Shown: positions 18,155 to 28,082, counted from the stretch's first letter. The stretch: 64,000 bases of DNA from Vibrio crassostreae 9ZC13 (GCF_000272045.2 NZ_AJYZ02000042.1:481552-545551), one strand, 5' to 3'. Notes: a model not told the origin generated them from the sequence alone. A program made the numbers and translations.

Positions 18155-18796
18155 TTATGCTCGACTGGTCGTCGAAAGCAGTGCGCCAGCCCCAATAAAG
18201 ACACCTCCAGTGACACGATTAAAGACCTTGGCTCGACCTTTCGCAAACAACCAATTTGACGACTTCGCCCCCAAGTAGGCATACACCAATAACCAAGACA
18301 ATTCCATCACTGCGAAGGTAAAAGCAAACACGGTAAACTGTGGTAATAGCGCAATTGAGGGATCAATAAACTGTGGGAAAAGTGCAGTAAAAAACAAGAT
18401 AGCTTTGGGGTTACTCGCGCCAACAATAAAGCCACTTAAGTAATGCTGCGCAGCGCTTTCTTTGACAGATTGAGCACCGCCTTGTTGATCCGATAACTTG
18501 TCATAATCTTGTTGGCTAGAGCGCAGAGACTTCCAACCGAGGAAGATCAGATAAGCTGCACCAGTCCATTTTATGACATTAAATACCACTTCAGACGAAG
18601 CAATAATTACCCCTAGCCCGGTAAACGATAAAGTTAAAATACCAGTAATCGCAGTTAAGCTCCCCAAGGCAGTAAATATCGATAATTTAAAGCCAGATTG
18701 CACACCTTTGGTCATGCACAATAAAGAACTTGGGCCTGGTGATGCCGTTAAAATTAGCACCGCTAATAAATAATAAATCCATGTATCAAAGCTCAT
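18155..18796 (-). CDS. LysE/RhtB-family amino acid exporter
   Basis: The 213-residue inner-membrane protein has about six hydrophobic segments. The LysE/RhtB signature is near the N-terminus (LILTASPGPSSLLCMTKGVQSG) and GASNPKAILFFTALFPQFID is in the middle, with the conserved Asn-Pro-Lys. Family members export amino acids or homoserine lactones. GGAGG lies eight bases before the ATG at 18796. It is monocistronic and the substrate is not determinable. The region 18016-18154 downstream holds the promoter of the next small gene. Confidence 0.87.
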   Translation of the reverse strand: MSFDTWIYYLLAVLILTASPGPSSLLCMTKGVQSGFKLSIFTALGSLTAITGILTLSFTGLGVIIASSEVVFNVIKWTGAAYLIFLGWKSLRSSQQDYDKLSDQQGGAQSVKESAAQHYLSGFIVGASNPKAILFFTALFPQFIDPSIALLPQFTVFAFTFAVMELSWLLVYAYLGAKSSNWLFAKGRAKVFNRVTGGVFIGAGALLSTTSRA

Positions 18797-18930
18797 CGTG
18801 AATCCTCCTTAACTCACTAAAACGACTAAATATTAAACACCAATATGTAATAAGCCCTCATATTAATCAACTAAATATTGCGCTTAACGTCTTCGATATA
18901 AATGCAAACATCTTTAATCTAGGCAATAAA

Positions 18931-18958
18931 AAACGCCATGCATTGCTGCATGGCGTTT
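18931..18958 (-). terminator. prmB terminator
   Basis: AAACGCCATGCA pairs perfectly with TGCATGGCGTTT around the loop TTGC. On the minus strand the stem runs into TTTTTTATT. It follows the prmB stop by 92 bases. Confidence 0.85.
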
Positions 18959-19049
18959 AAATAAAAACGTTTCAAATCGAACGTCTTACTAGATGTCAGG
19001 TTCTAAGCTTACAGCCCTAAGATAGGGGCACTAACCTAATAATTGAAAC

Positions 19050-19982
19050 CTAGTCTTTGTAGATAGAGAACTCATCAGCGCAAGCAACAAGCTGCTCACG
19101 AGTGATCATGAATACGCCATGACCACCGTTAGAGAATTCAATCCAAGTGAATGGAATCTCTGGGTACTGATCCATCATATGAACCATTGAGTTACCAACT
19201 TCACAGATAAGAATACCGTCGTCAGTTAGGTAGTCTGGTGCATTAGCTAAGATGCGACGAACCAATTTCAGACCGTCTGTACCCGCTGCTAGGCCAAGTT
19301 CTGGCTCGTGAGTAAACTCATCTGGCAGGCTGTTCATATCTTCTTCGTCCACGTAAGGTGGGTTAGATACGATCAGGTTGTATTTCTCTTTTGGCAAATC
19401 ACGGAAAAGATCTGAACGGATTGGGAACACTTGCTGCTCCATGCCGTGATCTTGAACGTTCTGCTCTGCAACTTGCAATGCGTCAGTAGAGATATCAATC
19501 GCATCTACTTCAGCGTCTGGGAATGCGTGAGCACAAGCAATAGCGATACAACCACTACCCGTACACATATCCATGATGCGAGTTGGCTCTTCAGTTAACC
19601 AAGGTTGGAATTGAGCTTCGATCAGCTCACCAATTGGAGAACGAGGCACAAGAACGCGCTCATCAACGAAGAACTCAAGACCACAGAACCAAGCTTTGTT
19701 GGTTAGGTAAGCCGTTGGTGTACGATCATTAATACGCTTGATTACGCGCTCAACAATACGTAGACGTTCGCTGCTCGTTAGACGAGAGTTCATCACATGC
19801 GAAGGAACATCAATCGGCAGATAAAGAGTAGGTAAGATAAGTTGTACTGCCTCATCCCACGCGTTATCAGTGCCGTGACCATAAAATAGGCCCGCTGCGT
19901 TAAAGCGGCTAACAGTCCAACGAATCACATCTTGAAGCGTGTGTAGTTCTGATACCGCTTCTTCTACAAAAATCTTATCCAA
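19050..19982 (-). CDS. prmB: PrmB, ribosomal protein L3 glutamine methyltransferase
   Basis: This 310-residue S-adenosylmethionine-dependent methyltransferase modifies a glutamine of 50S protein L3 during ribosome assembly. An N-terminal helical domain (1-100) precedes the Rossmann domain, with MCTGSGC (139-145) for cofactor binding and the catalytic NPPY (207-210) typical of glutamine N5 methylases. Length and the entry segment PTAYLTNKAWFCGLEF fit PrmB rather than PrmC. It is divergent from smrB with a 62-base shared promoter region, the usual arrangement in gammaproteobacteria. Confidence 0.95.
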   Translation of the reverse strand: MDKIFVEEAVSELHTLQDVIRWTVSRFNAAGLFYGHGTDNAWDEAVQLILPTLYLPIDVPSHVMNSRLTSSERLRIVERVIKRINDRTPTAYLTNKAWFCGLEFFVDERVLVPRSPIGELIEAQFQPWLTEEPTRIMDMCTGSGCIAIACAHAFPDAEVDAIDISTDALQVAEQNVQDHGMEQQVFPIRSDLFRDLPKEKYNLIVSNPPYVDEEDMNSLPDEFTHEPELGLAAGTDGLKLVRRILANAPDYLTDDGILICEVGNSMVHMMDQYPEIPFTWIEFSNGGHGVFMITREQLVACADEFSIYKD

Positions 19983-20044
19983 AATTGTCTCCGAAAAGCG
20001 CTACAATACTGCTAATTACGTTTCTAATTAGAATTCATAACCTG

Positions 20045-20575
20045 ATGAGCAAAAAAGACACCGACTTCGATGACGATTTCGCCCTGTTCAACGATGCAGT
20101 AAAGGGCGTTAAAAAGTTGCAACAGGATACCATAGTCCAGCAGCCAAAAAGAAATGCCAAGCAAAAAGAAATTACTCGAACGGCAAGACAAGCCAGTGAT
20201 AGCGAGTTTTATTTCTCGGATGAGTTCATTCCGCATCTTAGCGAAGACGGTCCGACGCGTTATGCGCGTGATGATGTCTCTAAATATGAGGTCAAGCGCC
20301 TCCGTCGTGGTGTCTACGTGCCTGACGTGTATCTCGATATGCATGGTATGACTCAACAAGAAGCCAAACGTGAGCTTGGCGCGATGATTGCGCACTGCGT
20401 GAAAGAGAGCGTGGCGTGTGCCTGTGTTCAACACGGTATCGGTAAACACATCCTTAAACAGAAGGTGCCTTTGTGGTTAGCACAGCACCCAGACGTGATG
20501 GCTTTCCACCAAGCACCGTTAGAGTTTGGCGGCAATGGCGCGCTGTTAGTCTTGCTTTCGGTTCCTGAGAAGTAA
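20045..20575 (+). CDS. smrB: SmrB, ribosome-collision endonuclease
   Basis: The 176-residue protein cleaves mRNA at collided ribosomes to start rescue. The N-terminal extension (MSKKDTDFDDDFALFNDAVKGVK) matches the segment that contacts the ribosome. The Smr domain follows, with YLDMHGMTQQEAK (DxH motif, about residues 98-110) and the C-terminal HGIGKHILKQKVPLWL. The start at 20045 matches the family; an earlier in-frame ATG at 19985 would add 20 unrelated residues from the promoter region. It is divergent from prmB. Confidence 0.93.
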   Translation: MSKKDTDFDDDFALFNDAVKGVKKLQQDTIVQQPKRNAKQKEITRTARQASDSEFYFSDEFIPHLSEDGPTRYARDDVSKYEVKRLRRGVYVPDVYLDMHGMTQQEAKRELGAMIAHCVKESVACACVQHGIGKHILKQKVPLWLAQHPDVMAFHQAPLEFGGNGALLVLLSVPEK

Positions 20576-20611
20576 TTCTGGTTAACAAACTCTCTCTCAC
20601 CAAAAAACAAC

Positions 20612-20644
20612 AAAGGGCATCCCAATCATATTGAGATGCCCTTT
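20612..20644. terminator. bidirectional terminator between smrB and sixA
   Basis: AAAGGGCATC pairs with GATGCCCTTT. The stem continues past one mismatch into CAAT/ATTG with a three-base loop. It serves the convergent smrB and sixA genes. Confidence 0.8.
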
Positions 20645-20686
20645 CTAATTGTCTGCAACTTTGTCATCAAACAGAGCTCAACGAGC

Positions 20687-21151
20687 TTATGGATTGATGT
20701 TCCAAAGCAACTCACCTTTTTGTGTCTCAAGGTTGAAGTCGATACACGCTAGGCCCGAAGTGGGAAACATAGGCGGCGCCATGCCTGTTGCAAACTCTGC
20801 AGTTAGGTAGCCCACTAGAGGTAAATGAGAAACAAATAAAATGGTCTCTAGTTTTTCTACTTCAGCCATTGCTAAGGTCAAATCAAACACATCGTCGGAC
20901 ATTCCATAAGGCGTAATATCATCACAGGTTTCTACTTTCTTTCCAGAAAACGCCTGAGAGATCTCTAACCACGTTTCTTGTGCCCTTAAATATGGGCTCA
21001 CCAGCACTTTATCGAATTGACTAATCCCCTGCTCATTTGCAGCTTGTGCCACGGCAAGAGAAGCCATTTTCCCGCGCTTGGTCAACGCTCTTTCTGCATC
21101 CGAGTTGGCAAAATGTTCTGCTTCACCGTGGCGCATAATGAATATTTTCAT
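20687..21151 (-). CDS. sixA: SixA, phosphohistidine phosphatase
   Basis: The 154-residue phosphatase is of the histidine-acid (phosphoglycerate mutase-like) fold. The RHG motif sits right at the N-terminus (MKIFIMRHGEAEH, His8) and the second histidine is in LFVSHLPLVGYL. SixA removes phosphate from histidine-phosphorylated proteins, notably the nitrogen phosphotransferase protein NPr. The start at 21151 is chosen because the family begins with this strand; the longer frame to 21196 adds 15 unconserved residues. The 260 bases up to the protease gene hold the divergent promoters, with no further gene seen. Confidence 0.92.
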   Translation of the reverse strand: MKIFIMRHGEAEHFANSDAERALTKRGKMASLAVAQAANEQGISQFDKVLVSPYLRAQETWLEISQAFSGKKVETCDDITPYGMSDDVFDLTLAMAEVEKLETILFVSHLPLVGYLTAEFATGMAPPMFPTSGLACIDFNLETQKGELLWNINP

Positions 21152-21456
21152 GTTCAATCCTGTCTTCGTAACATGTCGAAAGTCGATATATCCCATATAT
21201 CAGCGAAACGCTACTTAGGTTTGGCTCTCAATCCAGAGAAACCGCAGTCAATATAAATAATTATATCAAGTCACTTGCCAAAGAGTTCGACTTTCTTAAC
21301 AATCTTGTTAAAAGAAAATAAATTACTGATAAAAATCGATAAAAGTGATTTAGAAATCGCCAAAAAGCACTTCATATCCCAAAATATGATCACAAGGTTT
21401 GCACGCCGAATCATCGGGTACATAATTTAAAAACCACCTTCTCTGGAGATGCTCCT

Positions 21457-24234
21457 GTGCACTTAAGCCCAAATGATGAACATCAATACCGCTACATAAC
21501 CTTAAATAACGGGTTACGTGTACTGTTAGTTCAGGATCAAAATGCTCAAAAAGCAGCAGCCGCATTAGCCGTCAATGTGGGGCATTTTGATGACCCTACA
21601 GACCGAGAGGGTTTAGCTCACTACTTAGAGCATATGCTATTTTTGGGAACTGAAAAGTATCCAAAGGTCGGAGAGTTCCAAAGTTTTATCAGCCAGCATG
21701 GCGGTAGCAACAACGCTTGGACAGGAACAGAGCACACCTGCTTCTTTTTTGATGTTGAATTGAATGCCTTTGAAACCGCACTCGATCGCTTCAGCCAATT
21801 TTTTACCGCTCCCCTTTTCAACGAAGAAGCGTTAGACAAAGAACGCCAAGCCGTTGACTCCGAATACAAGATGAAACTCAACGACGACTCACGACGCTTG
21901 TACCAAGTTACCAAAGAACTGGTGAATCACAATCACCCATTCTCGAAGTTTTCTGTCGGTAATATCGATACGTTGGGTGACAGAAACGGCGAGACGATTC
22001 GACAAGAGATCTTGGCTTTCCACCAGCAACAATACTCTGCTGACTTGATGACACTGACACTGTCTGGCAATCAGTCGTTAGATGAGATGCAAAGCTGGGT
22101 TGAGGATCGCTTTAGCTCAATCACCAATCACAACCTACAAGGCAAAAAGGTTGAAGTTCCGATTGTCGGCGAGTTAAGTACGGGTGTACAAGTCCGCGTT
22201 GAGCCGATTAAAGAAGTGCGCAAACTGATCTTAACCTTCCCGATGCCAAGCATGGACGAACACTACGGCGTTAAGCCTTTGTCGTTCTTTGCCCACCTTT
22301 TAGGTTACGAAGGTGAAGGCAGTTTGATGATGCAACTCAAAGAGAAAGGCTGGATAACATCTCTCTCTGCAGGTGGTGGCGCGAGTGGCAGTAACTACCG
22401 TGATTTCACAGTCAGTTGCTCATTGACCATAGAAGGTTTAACCAAAACCGATAACATCATCCAAGCGATATTTCAGTACATCAAGTTAGTCGAACAACAA
22501 GGCATAGAAGAGTGGCGCTACCTAGAAAAACGCGCCGTTTTAGAGTCTGCTTTCCGCTTTCAAGAGCCAGCAAGACCGCTTGATGTCGTCAGCCACCTCG
22601 TCATCAACATGCAGCACTACCAAGAGCAAGATGTGGTGTATGGCGATTACAAAATGTCGCATTTCGATGACGAATTACAGCGTTCTTTGCTGCCTTACTT
22701 AACCGTAGACAACATGCGAGCGACCATTGTTGCTCAGGGATTCGAGTATGACAGGGAAGCGAAGTGGTACTTTACTCCCTACTCGGTCACACCTTTTAGC
22801 GCTGAACAAGTTCAATGCTTTACGTGCATTAACCCCGGTTGGCAGTTTGAACTCCCAAGCAAAAACCCGTTTATTTGCTACGATCTAGACCCGACTGAAC
22901 TCGAAGGTGACGCTAAGTTCCCACAACTGTTAGAAGAGCTCGATGGCTTTAAGCTATGGCATCTGCAAGACCATCAATTTCGAGTTCCTAAAGGTGTGGT
23001 GTATGTCGCTATCGATAGCCCGCACTCAGTCGCTAGCCCAAGAAATATCGTTAAAACACGCTTGTGTGTAGAAATGTTCTTAGACTCACTCGAAAAAGAT
23101 ACGTATCAGGCTGAAATCGCCGGAATGGGCTACAACATGTACACCCATCAGGGCGGTGTAACGCTCACTCTGTCCGGGTTTAGCGAGAAACAGCCACAAC
23201 TGCTCAATATGATTCTTGAACGTTTCCAAGCACGCGACTTTAGTCCAACACGCTTCGAAACCATCAAGCATCAATTGCTCAGAAACTGGAACAACGCGTC
23301 GCAAGATCGCCCTATTTCGCAGTTGTTTAATGCAATGACTGGGATACTTCAACCAAATAACCCGCCCTATTCCGTGTTAATTGAAGCCCTAGAAACGATA
23401 GAGGTCGATGAGCTCTCCTCTTTTGTTCAAGCAATCTTGGCGGAACTTCATGTTGAGATGTTTGTGTATGGCGACTGGAAAAAAGCCGATGCACACAAGA
23501 TGGCTGAAACGCTAAAAGATGCACTGCGTGTTCAAGATCAGGCTTACGAAGAATCACTGCGTCCGCTCATCATGCTCGGTGAAAACGGCAGCTTCCAACG
23601 TGAAGTGGTGTGTAACCAAGATGATTCAGCAATTGTGGTTTATTACCAATGCCCTGATATTTCACCTAAAAATATCGCGCTGTATTCATTGGCAAACCAT
23701 TTGATGTCGGCCACTTTCTTCCATGAGATACGAACCAAGCAGCAGCTAGGTTACATGGTCGGTACTGGCAATATGCCGCTCAACCGACACCCTGGTATTG
23801 TGTTGTATGTGCAATCACCGAATGCCGCCCCTGCTGACTTGTTAGCTTCAATAGATGAGTTCCTCAATGCCTTTTACATGGTGCTGTTGGAGCTTAACGA
23901 CTATCAATGGCACAGCAGTAAGCGCGGTCTCTGGAATCAGATTTCGACACCAGATACGACTTTGCGAGGGCGAGCTCAGCGCTTATGGGTTGCGATAGGC
24001 AATAAGGATGTTGAGTTCAACCAGAGAGAGCGCGTATTGGAAGACCTTAAGGGGTTAACTCGCTCAGACATGATGCGTTTTGTGGTTAGCCAGCTAAAAC
24101 CACGCACGGCAAATCGCCTGATTATGCATGCTCACGGTAATGCTCATAATGAGGAAGAGAAGCTGTCAGCAGGTGTTGAAATTGGCTCTATTGATGAGTT
24201 TCAGTTACGCCCGAAAGATACTGAGCTAGGCTGA
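21457..24234 (+). CDS. M16 insulinase-type zinc protease (pitrilysin-like)
   Basis: This 925-residue metalloprotease has the inverted zinc motif HYLEH (residues 55-59) and the distal zinc ligand Glu136 in ERQAVDSEYKMK, inside the active first M16 domain. Three further M16-type domains complete the clamshell, with FRIRTKQQLGYMVGTG-like sequence (HEIRTKQQLGYMV) near residue 760. The length fits insulysin/pitrilysin relatives that degrade small peptides. No signal peptide is visible, so a cytoplasmic location is inferred, unlike periplasmic E. coli PtrA. The start is GTG at 21457 with GGAG eight bases ahead. It is monocistronic and followed by a strong terminator. Confidence 0.9.
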   Translation: MHLSPNDEHQYRYITLNNGLRVLLVQDQNAQKAAAALAVNVGHFDDPTDREGLAHYLEHMLFLGTEKYPKVGEFQSFISQHGGSNNAWTGTEHTCFFFDVELNAFETALDRFSQFFTAPLFNEEALDKERQAVDSEYKMKLNDDSRRLYQVTKELVNHNHPFSKFSVGNIDTLGDRNGETIRQEILAFHQQQYSADLMTLTLSGNQSLDEMQSWVEDRFSSITNHNLQGKKVEVPIVGELSTGVQVRVEPIKEVRKLILTFPMPSMDEHYGVKPLSFFAHLLGYEGEGSLMMQLKEKGWITSLSAGGGASGSNYRDFTVSCSLTIEGLTKTDNIIQAIFQYIKLVEQQGIEEWRYLEKRAVLESAFRFQEPARPLDVVSHLVINMQHYQEQDVVYGDYKMSHFDDELQRSLLPYLTVDNMRATIVAQGFEYDREAKWYFTPYSVTPFSAEQVQCFTCINPGWQFELPSKNPFICYDLDPTELEGDAKFPQLLEELDGFKLWHLQDHQFRVPKGVVYVAIDSPHSVASPRNIVKTRLCVEMFLDSLEKDTYQAEIAGMGYNMYTHQGGVTLTLSGFSEKQPQLLNMILERFQARDFSPTRFETIKHQLLRNWNNASQDRPISQLFNAMTGILQPNNPPYSVLIEALETIEVDELSSFVQAILAELHVEMFVYGDWKKADAHKMAETLKDALRVQDQAYEESLRPLIMLGENGSFQREVVCNQDDSAIVVYYQCPDISPKNIALYSLANHLMSATFFHEIRTKQQLGYMVGTGNMPLNRHPGIVLYVQSPNAAPADLLASIDEFLNAFYMVLLELNDYQWHSSKRGLWNQISTPDTTLRGRAQRLWVAIGNKDVEFNQRERVLEDLKGLTRSDMMRFVVSQLKPRTANRLIMHAHGNAHNEEEKLSAGVEIGSIDEFQLRPKDTELG

Positions 24235-24255
24235 TAAAGCTGGAATGAAAATCAT

Positions 24256-24287
24256 AAGGTTGATGTGAAAGCATCAACCTTTTTTAT
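24256..24287 (+). terminator. terminator of the M16 protease gene
   Basis: AAGGTTGATG pairs with CATCAACCTT around a six-base loop and is followed by TTTTTA. Confidence 0.9.
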
Positions 24288-24308
24288 TGGATGCAGCCCA
24301 AAAGCAGA

Positions 24309-24453
24309 TCTCCTATTACGCTCCTTCGTCGCTTTAGGAGATGACGGTAGTTTTGATTGACGTGTGTTTGACCACCTTTCTAATCAACGCAATAACTTAC
24401 TTTTTATCTCTCAATCATCATTCCCGAGAAGGAGGAACGACTGAGTCGGGAAT
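24309..24453. repeat. two REP-like imperfect palindromes
   Basis: The gap between two convergent genes holds ATCTCCTA/TAGGAGAT (24309-24316 with 24336-24343) and ATTCCCGA/TCGGGAAT (24420-24427 with 24446-24453). Both resemble the dispersed extragenic palindromes of Vibrio genomes; family membership needs a genome-wide count. No gene is seen in 24288-24486. Confidence 0.4.
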
Positions 24454-24486
24454 CTCATTCCTTTCACACTCGTTCATAAAACAGAA

Positions 24487-24516
24487 AAGCCCGCATCAAT
24501 TGCTTGATACGGGCTT
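24487..24516 (-). terminator. fadJ terminator
   Basis: On the minus strand AAGCCCGTATCAA pairs with TTGATGCGGGCTT (one T-G pair) around a four-base loop, then TT. It lies 21 bases past the fadJ stop. Confidence 0.75.
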
Positions 24517-24537
24517 CTTAATCAATGAGTTAGAGAG

Positions 24538-26754
24538 TTACTTGTAGAAAGACTCACCCAATCCAGCACGTGTCAGTAGGCCATCACATGGCGCGAAACG
24601 ATCACCGTACTTCTTAGCGAAATCGTTCATCATCTCAACCAGTGACTTAATGCCGATTTGATCCATATAACGGAACGGACCACCTAGGAATGGCGGGAAA
24701 CCGATACCGAAAATCGCACCGATATCACCATCACGAGGGCTGCGGATAATGCCGTCGTCTAGACAACGAACCGCTTCGTTTAGCATAGGTAACACACAGC
24801 GCATCGCGATATCGTTATCGCTCAACTTAGGATCTGGTTGCAGCTTAAGCAGCTTGTAAACTGACTTATCCACTTCCTTCTTCTTGCCTTTGTAAGTGTA
24901 GAAACCTTTACCACTCTTGCGGCCTTTACGATTGTCATTCAAAAGAATATCGAACACATCAGGACCTTGGAAACGATCGCCAAGCTCATTCACTAAAATC
25001 GGAATGATCTTCGCACCGATATCAACACCCACCTCATCTAATAAAGTGATAGGACCAACCGGGAAACCGAAGTCCAATAACGTGCTGTCGAGCTTTTCAA
25101 TCGGCTCGTTCGCTAGCAGTAAATGCGCTGCTTCGTTCATGTACGGAGCAAGAATACGGTTCACATAAAAACCAGCCGTGTCTTTCACAACAATCGGCGT
25201 TTTACCTTGCTTCTTCGCTAATGTAACAACCGTAGAAATCGTCTCTTCTGACGTAGTTTCATGAGGGATAACTTCTACTAGCGGCATTTTTTCGGCTGGG
25301 CTGAAGTAGTGAAGACCGACCACGTTTTCTGGTCGCTGCGCCTTCTCCGCAATCTTATGGATCGGCAATGAAGACGTATTCGTCGCGAAAATAGTCTCTG
25401 GCTTGGCATTGGCTTCGATGTCCGCAACCATTGACTGCTTAAGGTCGAGGTCTTCAAATACCGCTTCAATCACCACATCGGTGTGATTAAAGCTCGTAAA
25501 GTCGATACCACCAGACAGTTGAAGCATCTTACTTTCAAGGCCCGCTCGGCTCAGAATGCGACGCTTACGCTGCTTATCGAACAACTTGAAGTTGTAGTTA
25601 AGCGCGTTCAGTACACCTTCATTTGATACGTCTTTAATGCGTACAGGCACTTTCGCCTTAGCAACACTGACATGGCTGATGCCTGCGCCCATAAGACCAC
25701 CGCCTAGCACACCAACACGCTTAACCGCTTTGGGTTCTGCGTCTGCGCCGTGTTCTTTTTTCATTTCCGTGGTTGCAAAGAAAATCGAACGAAGGGCTTT
25801 AGACTCTGAAGTCATAACCAGTTCTGAGAAACGCTTCGCTTCATACTGAAGACCTTTATCAAAGCCGTTCTCAAGGCCATAACGAATCACGTCTAAAATC
25901 GCATCCGCTGCTGGGTAATTGCCGCGTGTTTTCTGATTCGTCTTCTTTGAAGCCTGTTCAAAAATCACTTTGCGACCAAGGCCCGTGCGTGAAATCAGCT
26001 TTTCTTTAGTCGACGCTTGGCTTTTCGACGCCAGACGCTTACCTTTTTTACTGCCCGTATTCTTTTCAACAAAGCTTTTAGCGACTTCAAGCAGGATAGT
26101 TTCAGGCACACAAGCATCGACAACACCGAGCGATTTCGCTTTCTTAGCGCGCAGTTGCTTACCCGTAAGGATTAGGTCAAGAGATGGCAGCAAACCAATA
26201 AGGCGAGGTAGACGCTGTGTACCGCCAGAGCCTGGTAACAGACCTAACTGTACTTCTGGCAGACCAACGCGAGTCTTATCTGAATCGGTACATACACGGT
26301 AATCACACGCCAGTGCAAGCTCTAAACCACCACCTAAACATGGGCCGTGAATCGCTGCGACTACTGGGTACGGTAGTTCAGAAAGCGTTTGGAACATCTC
26401 CTGCCCTTGGCGAGCCAGAGACTGTGCTTCGTCAGCCGTTTTACACGCATCAAGCATTCTTACATCAGCACCAGCGATAAAGTTATCTGGCTTAAGAGAA
26501 TGAACGATTAGGCCCTTAACTCGGCTTTGCTTTTCTTTGAGTTGCTCGAAGATGGCTTTCATTTCTTCAGCAAAAGCCGCTTGCAGCGTGTTCATTTTCT
26601 CGTTTGGTACATCAATCGCTAACCAAGCAATATCTTGCTCATCGATATTGAGAGTAAATGCTGTCGCTTTCTTTTTGGTTGATTCAGTCGCAGAGGTTGA
26701 ATCTGGTTGAGCGACTGTTTCTTTTTCTGTTGTTGCATCAAGAGTCGTAGACAT
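24538..26754 (-). CDS. fadJ: FadJ, fatty acid oxidation complex alpha subunit
   Basis: The 738-residue bifunctional enzyme hydrates enoyl-CoA and oxidises the resulting 3-hydroxyacyl-CoA in beta-oxidation. A low-complexity N-tail (about 30 residues) precedes the crotonase domain, with the oxyanion region HGPCLGGGLELALACDYRV and catalytic Glu in LPEVQLGLLPGSGGTQRLPRL. The NAD-binding 3-hydroxyacyl-CoA dehydrogenase domain begins at GVLGGGLMGAGIS and holds HYFSPAEKMPLVE, with the catalytic His. The start at 26754 overlaps the fadI stop (TAATG), giving tight coupling with its thiolase partner. A longer frame to 26802 is less likely. FadJ rather than FadB is indicated by the fadI-fadJ order and the N-tail. 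Confidence 0.93.
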   Translation of the reverse strand: MSTTLDATTEKETVAQPDSTSATESTKKKATAFTLNIDEQDIAWLAIDVPNEKMNTLQAAFAEEMKAIFEQLKEKQSRVKGLIVHSLKPDNFIAGADVRMLDACKTADEAQSLARQGQEMFQTLSELPYPVVAAIHGPCLGGGLELALACDYRVCTDSDKTRVGLPEVQLGLLPGSGGTQRLPRLIGLLPSLDLILTGKQLRAKKAKSLGVVDACVPETILLEVAKSFVEKNTGSKKGKRLASKSQASTKEKLISRTGLGRKVIFEQASKKTNQKTRGNYPAADAILDVIRYGLENGFDKGLQYEAKRFSELVMTSESKALRSIFFATTEMKKEHGADAEPKAVKRVGVLGGGLMGAGISHVSVAKAKVPVRIKDVSNEGVLNALNYNFKLFDKQRKRRILSRAGLESKMLQLSGGIDFTSFNHTDVVIEAVFEDLDLKQSMVADIEANAKPETIFATNTSSLPIHKIAEKAQRPENVVGLHYFSPAEKMPLVEVIPHETTSEETISTVVTLAKKQGKTPIVVKDTAGFYVNRILAPYMNEAAHLLLANEPIEKLDSTLLDFGFPVGPITLLDEVGVDIGAKIIPILVNELGDRFQGPDVFDILLNDNRKGRKSGKGFYTYKGKKKEVDKSVYKLLKLQPDPKLSDNDIAMRCVLPMLNEAVRCLDDGIIRSPRDGDIGAIFGIGFPPFLGGPFRYMDQIGIKSLVEMMNDFAKKYGDRFAPCDGLLTRAGLGESFYK

Positions 26755-28061
26755 TATTCTACCTCCAAGATCATTGCTGCACCTAAACCACCAGCCGCAC
26801 AAGCTGTGTTCAATGCCAAGCCGCCACCGCGACGTTTCAGTTCACGTAATGTTTGAGTCATCATGCGCGCGCCAGTCGCTGCAAACGGATGTCCGTAAGC
26901 AATCGAGCTACCCAGCACGTTGAACTTCTCCATATCAATCTCACCGATCGCTTTGTCGCGGCCAAGATTCTTCTGTGCAAACTCATCGCTCGCGAACATT
27001 TTAACGTTAGCCAAAACTTGGGCAGCGAATGCTTCATGCATCTCGATCAGTGTAAGGTCTGACAACTCTAAACCGGTGTTCTTTAATACTTGTGAGGTCG
27101 CGTAAGTCGGGCCCATCAACATATCTGTTTCAACACCAATCGCTGAGAACGCATAACCACGAATATAACCAAGCACTTCTAAGCCTAGTTCTTTGGCTTT
27201 ACCTTCGCGCATCAACATCACTGCTGCACCGCCATCAGTCAGTGGCGTAGCATTGGCTGCCGTTACACTGCCGTACTTTCTATCAAAAGCAGGACGTAGC
27301 TTGGCGTATCCTTCAACCGTTGAGTCGTGGCGAATGTTGTTGTCTTCCGCTAGATACTTTTTGTAAGGTGCCGGGAATGCCGTCATCACTTCGTCTTTAA
27401 TCTTGCCTTCTTTCCATGCCTGAGAAGCCAAAGAGTGAGAACGGTGAGCAAGTGCATCTTGAGCTTCGCGAGTAATACCGTGTGTCTTAGCCATTTGCTC
27501 AGCCGTTTGTCCCATGGATAAACCGGTCGAGTATTCAGCAACTGCAGGTGGTACTGGCATCAAATCTTTTACTGAAAGTGTTTTAAGAATTTTCAGCTTT
27601 TGACCCATAGTTTTCGTTTTACTCAGCGCTAATAGATTTGCCGCTAACTTTTTCGAAACACCGATAGGCAATACAGAAGAAGAGTCCGCACCGCCCGCAA
27701 TACCGATATCAATCGTGCCAGCCATAATGCTTTCGGTCACGTTAACTGCCGCTTGGAAGCTGGTCGCACATGCTCGTGTGACACTGTAGGCATCGGTATT
27801 AATGTTCATGCCTGTGCCCAACACGATTTCACGCGCAATGTTCGGCGCTTCTGGCATTTGCACTACTTGGCCGAACACAACTTGTTCGATAAGCGCAGGA
27901 TCGACATCCGTTCTTGCAAGCATTTCGCTCACAACCATTTTGCCTAGGTCAACCGCAGGCACTTGGCTAAATTCTGTGCTCTGACGAGCAAATGGGGTTC
28001 GTAATCCAGCGACAACGGCAACACGTTCTCCAGAACGCGTTTTGACTTCCTGTTTGCCCAT
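26754..28061 (-). CDS. fadI: FadI, 3-ketoacyl-CoA thiolase
   Basis: The 435-residue thiolase cleaves 3-ketoacyl-CoA with CoA, the last step of beta-oxidation, in complex with FadJ. The nucleophile is Cys98 in TRACATSFQAAVNV. The second active-site elements are EMHEAFAAQVL, the GHPFAATGARM histidine, and the C-terminal cysteine in NTACAAGGLGAAM. AAGGAG sits seven bases ahead of the ATG. A good sigma-70 promoter and FadR-like operator lie directly upstream (28083-28125). It is the first gene of the fadIJ operon. Confidence 0.95.
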   Translation of the reverse strand: MGKQEVKTRSGERVAVVAGLRTPFARQSTEFSQVPAVDLGKMVVSEMLARTDVDPALIEQVVFGQVVQMPEAPNIAREIVLGTGMNINTDAYSVTRACATSFQAAVNVTESIMAGTIDIGIAGGADSSSVLPIGVSKKLAANLLALSKTKTMGQKLKILKTLSVKDLMPVPPAVAEYSTGLSMGQTAEQMAKTHGITREAQDALAHRSHSLASQAWKEGKIKDEVMTAFPAPYKKYLAEDNNIRHDSTVEGYAKLRPAFDRKYGSVTAANATPLTDGGAAVMLMREGKAKELGLEVLGYIRGYAFSAIGVETDMLMGPTYATSQVLKNTGLELSDLTLIEMHEAFAAQVLANVKMFASDEFAQKNLGRDKAIGEIDMEKFNVLGSSIAYGHPFAATGARMMTQTLRELKRRGGGLALNTACAAGGLGAAMILEVE

Positions 28062-28082
28062 GGTTTCTCCTTAAAGTTAAGA

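Noticed and set aside
24341..24547. 68-codon plus-strand frame between the protease and fadJ
   Set aside because: It spans the palindromic repeats and the fadJ terminator, and has no ribosome site.
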